A stretch of DNA of 64,000 bases from Hyperoplus lanceolatus (taxonomy: Eukaryota > Chordata > Actinopteri > Uranoscopiformes > Ammodytidae). Below are positions 11,324 to 21,770 of this stretch, piece after piece. Location of the stretch: positions 1,240,001-1,304,000 of the forward strand of contig CM049397.1 in assembly GCA_026929865.2 (NCBI GenBank). The letters run 5' to 3'. Position 1 is the first letter of the stretch. The number at the start of each line of letters is the position of its first letter. Under the pieces are notes generated by a model. That model searched no databases. It saw nothing but the letters and a program-made list of their open reading frames with translations, and had not been told where the DNA came from. Made by a program: the position numbers and the translations under genes.

Positions 11324-12400
11324 CAGCGGTACAGGGCAGCAGTGTCGGAGCACCATCTGTCAGCCTGGTGTCAAGTGGCCCTTGTCTCCAGTGATTATGA
11401 GAGCTCCTGCTGCCTCAGGTGGTCCATGGAGCAGCTAACCCATCTATATGGCCAGGCCAGACCATATGGTGTGTGGGGCACAAGGGGGCACCCAGGGGAG
11501 GCAGCTCCCCTTCCCAGCCACTGGACAGTAGCCTCAGCCTGGGACTGTCTGCTGAAATGTCCCAGTCAGGTCTAGAGTGATGGTGAAGGACTTGACATGT
11601 ATCATCAGAGTTTCTGGGAGAAGGGTTAAGGAGGAGCTGAAAGTTGAAGGTCATTCAGGGTCAGCCTGTTATTTATTTGAATTAAAAATATATGACAGAT
11701 TTATGTGAATGTGAGAACATTAACAGTTTGGGGGTAATGTTTCTTCTACTAATCTATCCATGCTATGAAAAATGACAGGACTGCTTATGTGGACAACAAC
11801 TTAACCTGTATAAACAATATGGTTATAGATATTTAACTAAAGTTGACAGACAACAACAAAAGTCGTTATTATGTTTAGCTAAGCAATATGTTCATAAGAA
11901 CACAACAGAACAACATTCTCAAATATTCTACTTGAATAACCAATAACACAAAGACAATAGAGATGTTCTCCCTGTTCAGCCATTGATCATTTCATCCGAT
12001 GACAACTCTGAGTGCCAATCAAGAGTAAGGTGGAGGACATGACTGTTAGTGTCCCATCTCAGAACTGCAATTAATTTGCTTTGTTTAAACTGTAACCACA
12101 GCCTTCATATTAGGTATTAAGAACAATGTCAGCCTTAACCTTTAACCAGTTGCCATGCACAGATATTGTAGAGAGAAGGATGTTATATTTTAAATGTTAG
12201 AACTGCATGTTGACCCGTTTAAAGTTTTGAATTAAGAACTAATTTTTTCAACCTGAAACTTCATGGCCTTTTTCATGGATTTGTTTCTACAAAGTATTAG
12301 TGAAAGAAAAAAAGACCATTGAGAGCACTTGTTAAATTACCACCACACATTTATGTCCCTCATAAGATGTTTGGGTCAATTTGACCTGCATACAGACAAA
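11064..12400. other. No gene seen; one CA microsatellite
   Basis: I see no supported gene or transposon end in this stretch. A pure (CA)n array occupies 11242-11318. Open frames crossing it are repeat translations and have no family resemblance. Confidence 0.6.
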
Positions 12401-12519
12401 TACAACCCCAATTCCGAAAAAGTTGGGGCGTTATGTAAAATGTGAATAAAACAGAATGTGATCATTTCCTAATGCCTTTCGACATGTTTTAAATAACAGT
12501 ACAAAACACATCATATGTA

Positions 12520-13992
12520 CAATTCCCCTCCAAAAGTATCGGAACAGTGAGGCCAATTCCTTTATTTTTGCTGTAGACTGGAAACATTTGGGTTTGACAC
12601 CAAAAGATGAATATGAGACAATAGATCAACATTTCAGCTTTCATTTCCAGGTATTCACATCTGGATCTGATACACAACGGTGAAGATAGCATTAGTTGAA
12701 AAGGAACACCACATTTTTAGAAGAGCAAAAGTATTGGAACAGATAGACTTTGAATAAATTAAAGTGAATAAAACGTAATATTTTGTCGCAAATCCTTTGC
12801 TTGCAATAACCGCATCAAGCCTGTGAACCCTTGACATCACCAAACTTTTGCATTCTTCTTTTGTGATGCTTTTCCACGCTTTCACCCCAGCCTCATTCAG
12901 TTGCTGTTTGTGTTTACTCTCTTAAGTCTCCTCTTTAGCAGGTAAAATGCATGCTCTATAGGGTTTAAGTCTGGAGATTGACTTGGCCAGTCTAAAACCA
13001 TCCACTTCTTGCCCCTGATGAACTCCTTTGTTGTTTCTGCAGTTTTTTTGGATCATTATCTTTTTGCATGATGAAGGATCTTCCAATCAGTTTGGTTGCA
13101 TCTTTCTTTAAATTGACAGACAACATGTTTCTGTAGACTTATTTTACTGCTGCCATCATGTGTTACTGTGTTGTTGTCAAGATGAACCTTTACCAAAGTG
13201 ATAGAAAGGCTAAAGTTTGGAGAAGGAAAGGATCTGCTCATGACCCAAAACATACAAACTCATCTGTGAAACACGGTGGAGGCAAAGTCATGGTTTGGGC
13301 TTGCATGGCTTCTTCTGGGATGGGCTCATTAATCTTCATTGATGATGTAACACATGATGGCAACAGCAAAATTAACAGTCTACAGAAACATTTTTTCCTC
13401 CAATTTAAGGAAAGATGCAGCCAAACTGATTGGAAGATCCTCTATCATGCAGCAAGATAATGACCCAAAACACAACAAAGGAGTTAATCAGGGGCAAGAA
13501 GTGGAAGGTTTTAGACTGGCAAAGTCAATCTCCAGACTTAAACCCTATAGAGCATGCATTTTACCTGCTAAAGAGTAGACTGAAGGGAGTAACCCCCTAA
13601 CACAAACAGCAACTGAAAGAGGCTGCGGTGAAAGCCTGGAAAAGCATCACAAAAGAAGAATGCAAAAGTTTGGTGATGTCAATGGGTCACAGGCTTGATG
13701 CAGGTATTGCAAGCAAAGGATTTGGGACAAAATATTACGTTTTATTCACTTTAATTTATTTAAAGTCTATCTGTTCCAATACTTTTGCTCGCCTAAAAAT
13801 GTGCTGTTCCTTTTAAAATAATGCTATATTCTCCGTTGTGTATCAGATCCAGATGTAAATACCTGGAAATGAAAGCTGAAATGTTGAGCTATTGTCTCAT
13901 ATTCATCTTTTGGTGTCAAACCCAAATGTTTCCAATCTACAGCAAAAATAAAGGAATTGGCCTCACCGTTCCGATACTTTTGGAGGGGACTG
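12520..13992. mobile_element. Palindromic Tc1 element made from the transposase 3' half
   Basis: The ends CCCCTCCAAAAGTATCGGAAC / GTTCCGATACTTTTGGAGGGG are flanked by TA. The whole unit is a giant inverted repeat. Left arm 12520-13166 is the reverse complement, with about 10-15 percent mismatches by eye, of right arm 13347-13992. A 180-bp unpaired loop lies between them. The right arm carries, on the + strand, the C-terminal half of a Tc1 transposase (QDNDPKH motif, SQSPDLNPIEHA-type region, KAWKSITKEECKSLVMSMG). The loop encodes KVWRRKGSAHDPKH and GGGKVMVWACMASSGMGSLIF. Frames are broken by indels and stops. The N-terminal DNA-binding part is absent. Confidence 0.85.
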
Positions 13993-14125
13993 TATGTGTT
14001 TAAACTGATCAAGTGTGTTGTTTTTGTAAATAAACACAGATTTTAACTTTGGTGCCTGCAACACGTTTCAAAAAAGTTGGGACACACACACACACACACA
14101 CACACCCACACACACAGGGGCCTGT

Positions 14126-14920
14126 TTACCGCTGTGTTACCCTTATCACCCTTTCTTTTAACAACACTGTGTAAGCGTTTGTAGAATGTGGCTCGGTATT
14201 GTCTTGCTTAAATAAGAATGGACGTCCCTGAAATAGACGTTGTCTGGATGGCAGCATGTTGCTCCAAAACCTGTATGTACTTTTCAGCATTAATGGTGCC
14301 TTCATAGATGTGTTACCCATACCATGGGCACTAACCCACCCCCATACCATCACAAACGCTGGCTTTTCAAATTTGTATTGGTAACAATCTGGATGGTCCT
14401 TTTCCTCTGGAGCCCAGAGGACACAACGTCCATGATTTACAAAACCTATTTGAAATGTAGACTCATCAGACCACAGCACACTGTTCCACTTTGAGTCAGT
14501 CCATCTCAGATGAGCCCAGGCCCAGAGAAGTCTGCAGCATGTGTGGATGTTGTTGATATATGTCTTTCACTTTGCATGGTAGAGTCTTAACTTGTATTTG
14601 TAGATGTAGCGACAAACTGTGTTTACCGACAATGGTTTTCTGAAGTGTTCCATGGCCCATGTAGTGATATCCTTTATACAATCATGTCATTGTTTTAATG
14701 CAGTGCCACCTGAGGTCATGGGCATTACATTTTAATTTTGGAACTTGCCCCTTACTTGCAGATATTTCTCCGGATTCTCTAAATATTTAATTATATTATG
14801 GATTGTAGATGGTGAAATCCTTCAATTTTTTGCAGGAATCTTGTTTTTAAACTGTTGGACTGTTTTCCTCTGCAGTTCTTCCCAAAGTGGTGAGCCTCAC
14901 CCCATTATTGCTTGTGAAGA
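14126..14920 (-). pseudogene. Tc1-like transposase with a deletion removing the catalytic Glu
   Basis: Read on the minus strand, the frame shows DIYQQHPHMLQTSLGLGSSEMD, then LWSDESTFQI (first catalytic Asp), VMVWGWVSAHGMGN and LFKQDNTEPHS (second Asp). It then jumps directly to the tail region (VLLKERVI, TQR, stop). Compared with the family, the segment with the SPDLSPIENVW-type motif and its catalytic Glu has been deleted in frame, roughly 80-90 codons. The upstream part (14682-14920) has further indels, and the presumed start is followed by a TGA. It cannot make an active enzyme. Confidence 0.75.
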
Positions 14921-15062
14921 CTGAACCTTTACGGGATGCCCCTTTATATCCATTCATAATAATATATCACCTGTTACCAGTTAACATGTTTATGTGAGTA
15001 ATGTTCCAAACAGGTATTTTGTGTTTACATTCTACAGCTTTCCCAATCTTTTAATTCCCTGT

Positions 15063-15063
<1 letters not shown>

Positions 15064-15150
<87 letters not shown>
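15064..15150. repeat. (CA)n microsatellite
   Basis: About 43 uninterrupted CA units at the broken end of the minus-strand Tc1-like element. Confidence 0.98.
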
Positions 15151-15153
<3 letters not shown>

Positions 15154-15528
15154 TGATATAGTATCTATCTAAACAGAGAACCAAGAGGAGGAGTTACATA
15201 GAGTGAGAATAAAGTCAAATATTATTGTAAATTGTGACAATATGTTGTTGTCCCATACCAGTCAATAGATAGATAATAGAAAGATCACACTGTAAATACA
15301 CAGCACATTTTCATTTCATTTTACATAAAATATTAGGAGCTAATGATTAAAATACACCTGCTACACCCTTATGTGGCCCCAGCATTACTGTTTCTCTTTT
15401 AAGACAACACAGGTTAGACTCTGTGTGTTATAAAACAACGGGAATGATCATATCATATAGAATGATACACAACACGTCTAAAGACCAAGTCTAGGCCGAA
15501 ATGGGTTTCATTATGTATTTCAATGAGG

Positions 15529-15577
<49 letters not shown>

Positions 15578-17446
15578 GGGTGGGTGAGGGTTGGTGGGTG
15601 ACGGTGGGTGGGTGAGGGCTGGAAGCTCTAGTAAAGTTCTTCCACACCAAACTGGGAGAAAAAAAAATTCTAGGAAAACCATTTAAAAGTTCCTGGTTCA
15701 GTGCACAGGGACAAACATAAACCATTTGAAGAACGTTATTGTTCAAAAATATTGTTTGCTGTGAGATTGACATCACTCTCAGATGGGTAATGAGACAAGT
15801 TAAAACAAATGCACAATCTAATGATACAACTATGGGTTACAATAAAAACAATGTAAAATCTATTAAGTCACGTAACTTAAATGTTTACATTATATTCTTT
15901 ATTTAACGAGGGATCACAATTACAAAGGTTGTCCTCATACAGGACATGTGTAGAAGTTGACGGTAAGAGATAGCATATTACAAAACCTCATCAAACATCA
16001 GCCTTTTATCAAATTAAATTAAATTCCACTACTGATAATAATACACTTTGAGGCAACACTAATACAAAACCAATATACAATGAAGCAAATCCTTTACTGA
16101 GTCTTTCTCAAGGTTCTCCTCATGATTCTTCAACTGTTTACCTGTTAAATTATTTTTCTTAAAGTACTTCCTTACATGAATCTAAGTCATAAAACCAGAG
16201 GCTGTTGCATGCTGCACATAGTGTAAATTGCCCTGATATTATTTGTGATATAAGACTATATTGCAATTGACTTCACTTGACTCATCTCCTTAAATGACTT
16301 AAAAAGGCAGAAACATATGCAGACAGTGCGACCAAAACTAATCTTTTTTATTTCTCTTTTCCTATCTACAACCCTTGTCCATTCTCTACACTGCTGCACT
16401 TTTCTTTAGTCCATTGCATTCATCTTTGCACTCTACTATTCTACATTGATTTGATACTGTTTTATGTGTTATGTTTATTGTGCTCTGCTTCTTTCTGATA
16501 TTTCCTACTGAATTGTGTTGTTAGAATGACTCGTAAAATATTATAGTCTTACTTTTCAACTGTGCGATTCACATGTCGTAAAGTATATGGCAAACATACA
16601 GTATGTGAATCTATTTGCACAGATATGGCATGATTGGGAAAATATCACGGACACAGTTAAAAAGAAAATAAGTTGGATTGTGAGGGGATCACTAGTACCT
16701 ATTTGCACTGGGCCTATAAGCATGTTTTCAGAAACATCCCATATGAATATAGATTCATTATTTGTAATCCTGAGCGACATTTTGAACCTAAATATAGATC
16801 ATTGACCAACCTGTTTGTTTGAACAATGATGTCATTCTTTAAATGAGGGCAGTATCCAGTATAACATATTCTATTAAATATATTTTATTATATTAATAAA
16901 GTATAACATAGCATATCTCTAATGTTGGTAGTTATTTTGGATTTCAAAGTGAAAAGTACAATTAAAATGTGCAGTCTCAAATAGTAACAAGGAATGCTGT
17001 CTGAAAGCACATTAGTGGTTACACGTCTCATCTTTTAAATTGCAAATTTTATTCACGAGCTTTAAATATATTACGTAAAATTACATTTTAAAAAACAATG
17101 AGTTACAGTGTGTTTACGGCGTGAGTGTGTTACTAACACAAGAGGGCGTGTTGGTGTGTGTCTGGGACTGCCCCGCTCTGATTCAGCCGCTCCGCACTGA
17201 AGACCACACATGTTCATGTTTGACTCAAGTGTTCACCGTTTCATCTTCAACTCGGCGCAGGTTTGATCTCTCACAAATAAGTTGTCACAGCTTTCACCAA
17301 AGAAGTTCATATCGCTATTTTTCAAACATGATCGGTAGACACAGGCTGTGCCAAAACGGATGTCTCAGGGATTTAACTATGGGCCGTTTATCGAGTCAAA
17401 TATAAATCCATCTCGTTTCGAGCATTTGGAAAAGCGCAAATTTAAC

Positions 17447-17537
<91 letters not shown>

Positions 17538-17749
17538 CTCCTGTTCAAGAGCTCAAGTGCAGGAAATGTCCCTCTATGGCCCATTGATGTCCACTTCAAA
17601 ATAAATGTTTCAGAAATAGATTAATCGTGTGTTGTGTTTCATAGAAACAACAGCATCAGACTGTAAAAATAAAATAAAAAACTAACGGAACAGAATAGAG
17701 CAAAGCAATGCTTGAATAAGAATATCATATTCAGCCATAATAAGTGTTA

Positions 17750-17831
<82 letters not shown>

Positions 17832-17870
17832 ACGCGTGTGTTGGTGGTTAGAGGTCTACTCGGGTCTGCA
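15151..17870. other. isl1 5' flank, no gene or transposon recognised
   Basis: Mostly AT-rich single-copy-looking DNA. It contains (TAGA)n at 15529-15577, (TTA)n at 17449-17537 and (TG)n at 17753-17828. The absence of recognisable transposon ends over 2.7 kb contrasts with the rest of the window. The small open frames show no domain. Confidence 0.55.
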
Positions 17871-18099
17871 GAGCCAATCAGCTGCTCATGCAGATGACGT
17901 GCTTCTATCCTACGTCAGAGCCGCCGTTTGTCAGGATCAGAGCTCCACACACACCGGCTCCAAACACACACACATACACACACACACACACACACTTTCT
18001 GTAAGCCGGACAGCACAGCCCCTGGCCCGGCAGCCCGGTAGGCAGCAGAGGAGCATCCAGGCGGAGACAGTGGACCGTACGTCGCCTTACTTTGTGGAC
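17871..18099 (+). promoter_or_regulatory. isl1: Candidate isl1 proximal promoter and 5' UTR
   Basis: Immediately after the (TG)n tract and 180-230 bases before the isl1 start codon there is a cluster of classical promoter motifs: CCAAT at 17874-17878, E-box CAGCTG at 17879-17884, octamer-like ATGCAGAT at about 17888, and two inverted CRE-type sites, TGACGT at 17895-17900 and TACGTCA at 17911-17917. No TATA box is evident. The position of the transcription start is not determined by the sequence, and part of the interval is likely 5' UTR. Confidence 0.4.
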
Positions 18100-18127
18100 A
18101 TGGGAGACATGGGGGATCCACCCAAAA
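18100..18127 (+). CDS. isl1: isl1 coding exon 1
   Basis: Encodes MGDMGDPPK plus the first base of the next Lys codon. The ATG has G at -3 and +4, a good initiation context, and matches the vertebrate ISL1 N-terminus. The donor is A|GTAAGG at 18128. Phase 1 intron of 525 bp. Confidence 0.95.
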
Positions 18128-18544
18128 GTAAGGAACTTGTTCAGTGTTTTTTGCGCTTCTGAAACGAAATCCATCCCAACCTGAGAGTTGAATAAGTTCT
18201 ATTGTAGGCTAATGCCCGAAGACACAACACATCTTCTTGGCCTATAAAGTCATAAAATACTTTTTACAGTAATACGTTTTATTGTCATTTAAGGTTGAAC
18301 TGTTCCTTTCGTTTTATTCATGATGGCCTCATGATTAAATCCAGATTATTTTTATTATTATTAATAGTATTATTATTATTTTTATTATTATTAATAGTAT
18401 TATTATTATTTGTATTATTATTAATAGTAGTAGTATTAATACTATTAATATTATTATTATCAATAATAATACATATTATTATTTGGCCTATTATTATTAG
18501 ACGAGTGTAGAGCGTTCAGAAGTGAACAGTGTGTGTTAACAGTG

Positions 18545-18640
<96 letters not shown>

Positions 18641-21600
18641 TGTGTCCTCCAGAGAAGCGGTTGATCTCTCTGTGTGTGGGCTGCGGGAACCAGATCCACG
18701 ACCAGTACATCCTGCGCGTGTCCCCGGACCTGGAGTGGCACGCCGCCTGTCTGAAATGCGCCGAGTGCAGCCAGTACCTGGACGAGTCGTGTACGTGCTT
18801 CGTCCGCGACGGAAAGACTTACTGTAAACGGGACTACATCAGGTACGGAACGGGACCTTCACATAGGCTACAGAACAGGAGCTTGGGCTGCACAGCCATT
18901 GGAATATTAAAATTATTGTTATTTTATTTTATGATATCAGATTGAGAATATGGAGACTGATTTAGGGCGCCATGAACCCGGTTGCGAGTGGGATTAAACT
19001 TTTATTTTTATTTGTTTTTATAATATGAACATAATCATATTTACTGCCACAAAAACTTGCTGTGGTCTACACAGTGCACCCCGAAGAGAAATATCCCTTC
19101 ATCATTATATTGTGTTTTCTTACATTACAAAAAGAAACATGCACTAGGGCTTAGAAAAATTATAATAATTCCGATAATATTCTATAGCATTCTATAGGCC
19201 TAAATACACCCTGATGTAAGATAGTCTTATGACGCAGCCTGTAAATGGCCTATTCACTGTCTTGAAGTTAATACGTTTACAATTTCTTCAATACTAATTT
19301 GAGTAGGGCTTCAGTAATTGTCTGATACCAATATTCCTATCTCCAATGTGACTCTTTATAGGCTAACTATCATCCTGAAAAGCAACTCAAGTTCACCAGA
19401 AGATATTTCGATCTAAGATTAGATTATAAATATAGGCCTAAAGCTATAAATCCTAGTAGCTGACTTCTACTATTACTAATAATATTATAACACTCATAAT
19501 AATAATACTAGCCTACTACTACCACTAATAATATACATATTGTTTGTCAATAGGCTCACTGACGCCGCCTATGTGTTTATTAAAAACGACAAATTAATAC
19601 AGCATTGTATTGTATATTATTATTTTTATTATTATTAATAATAAAAATAATACTATTAATAATAATAATATTTATATTCTTATTTTTATTATCAACGATA
19701 AGCGTGTCGTTTAATTTCACGTGTTGCAGCGTTATTTGCTCATTAGATAGGCCTATGTGTCAGTGACTGATCGGAGCGCCTGTATGTTCCGCAGGTTATA
19801 CGGGATTAAATGCGCTAAATGCAACATCGGCTTCAGCAAGAACGATTTCGTGATGCGGGCCCGCTCCAAGGTTTACCACATCGAGTGTTTCCGCTGCGTG
19901 GCTTGCAGCCGACAGCTGATCCCGGGGGATGAGTTCGCTCTGCGGGAGGACGGCCTCTTCTGCCGGGCGGACCACGACGTGCTGGAGCGGGCCAGCCTTC
20001 CGGACCCTCTCAGCCCGCTGCACCCCGCCAGGCCGCTGCAGATGGCAGGTAGATGCGTGAGGACCGTAGCCTGCTGAACGCGCTCGCCCTGTGTGATACT
20101 ATTACTTTCCCCCGACGGCCCGCATCCTAATTAGATTGGTTTTGGCTCAGACAGCAGCCTGGGATATTTCATGTTCAACTGAACGGATTTATTTCACATC
20201 TCCGCGGAGTTAGGCACAGTGCTGTGCAGACTGAGAATACAATGTCAGAGTGATTTACTGGCCTGGTCTCATATGTAAATGGAATGCACTCCTGGTGACA
20301 TAATTAACAACTGGAGCTTTTCTGCTTTCCTATTTGACTCGTTGCTGCTTTCCATTGGAGTGGAAGGCTACTGCTTTCTGCTCCTCTATATATTTAGTCT
20401 TTACATGGTCTCTTCTGCATAGCAATGTCCGACCAGAGTCTGTAGTTAACATGTGCGCTGCTGTCAGAACATCAAGTTGTCATTGCTGGATAAACATGAG
20501 GCGACTTTGGGGTCCGTTTGGTCTGAATTAGAACTGCTGTGCAGTGCTCTGAGCGTCTATAGCCTATACGAGCAGCTTGCCGTACAGCTTGGCCTGGTGC
20601 TTTTAGATGTAGGCCAGTATAAGGATCAGAGGTGAGATATTCTCCCAAATGTAGACATATGGAGTGGAATCTGGAGTTCGTGAAACCATGCTGTATTTAG
20701 AGATAGTCTAGTTGAACGCATGCAGGACCATACGGGAGCATTTAACCCAAAAACGCCCCGTAGAAGTGTGCGGCTTTTTGTGGACACCGCCCGGGTCTGA
20801 TGTGATCAGTTGTTTCTAGGAGTCAGCATCTTTGTGTGTGTAAAGGAGCCTATTACCAGATCAGAGAGATACACTGGGCCTAAGGATGATAAAGTTGTAC
20901 ATCGCGCGTTGCAGGAGTAACAGCTTGAAAACACTTCAGTTAAACTCACACCCCTATCTCATCTCAATAAGCCCCTGCACACCATCCACTGATCTCCCCG
21001 TCCCTGACTCCTTATCTCGCCCTTCCTCCACAGCAGAACCCATCTCGGCCCGGCAGCCCGCACTGCGGCCTCACGTGCACAAACAGCCGGAGAAGACGAC
21101 ACGGGTGCGGACGGTGCTGAACGAGAAGCAGCTCCACACCCTGCGGACCTGCTACAACGCCAACCCGCGGCCCGACGCGCTCATGAAGGAGCAGCTGGTG
21201 GAGATGACCAGCCTTAGCCCGCGGGTCATCCGGGTCTGGTTCCAGAACAAGCGCTGCAAGGACAAGAAGAGGAGCATCCTGATCAAACAGCTGCAGCAAC
21301 AGCAGCCCAATGACAAGACGGTGAGAGCAACATACACAGGCAAACATTTCCGAAAGTCCTTTTCCTCAAATACGCATAGCCTATTGATCAAATACAAGCC
21401 CTAAATGTTGTAACCCTGTCTGTTTCTAATGCAATGTTTAATACAGCGTAATTGTAAGGTGGCACGATCATTAAGCAAAACTAAAAAAAAATATTCATTA
21501 AGAACCAAATTACTTTTCTTGTCAGAGTAACGGGAGCGATAGGTTGACGTATGTTGTGGACGTGTGCATAAAGGGACGGGCGATGAGCACAGACATATAC

Positions 21601-21701
21601 ATGTGTTTCCCTTTTGATCTGCGTCTTCATCTGTTTGCTTGTTTATTGATTGTTCTGTTGATTGACTGGTGGATTCATTTCAGATGCCCTCCCAAACTCT
21701 G

Positions 21702-21770
<69 letters not shown>

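Larger units (their letters stand above)
12401..15062 (-). mobile_element. Tc1-like (DD34E-type) element, minus strand, internally deleted
   Basis: The element runs right to left. Its 3' end is at 12401, where the + strand reads ACAACCCCAATTCCGAAA. Its 5' part runs up to a CA microsatellite at 15063 that replaces the 5' tip. Transposase remnants occupy about 14126-14920. The terminal and coding sequences match a very widespread fish Tc1-like family. A 1473-bp palindromic element is inserted in its 3' UTR at 12520-13992, and a short (CA)n tract at about 14085-14118 interrupts the tail. Confidence 0.75.

Noticed and set aside
11228-11575. 115-codon frame with a poly(Thr-His) start
   Set aside because: Translation of a CA microsatellite followed by text with no family resemblance.
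15529-15577. Regular repeats as a CRISPR array
   Set aside because: Uniform tandem microsatellites without spacers, in a vertebrate genome.
18529-18945. Open frame through (GT)n into isl1 exon 2 as a separate protein
   Set aside because: It is the exon 2 frame extended backwards through the microsatellite; the splice acceptor and the vertebrate exon structure explain it.
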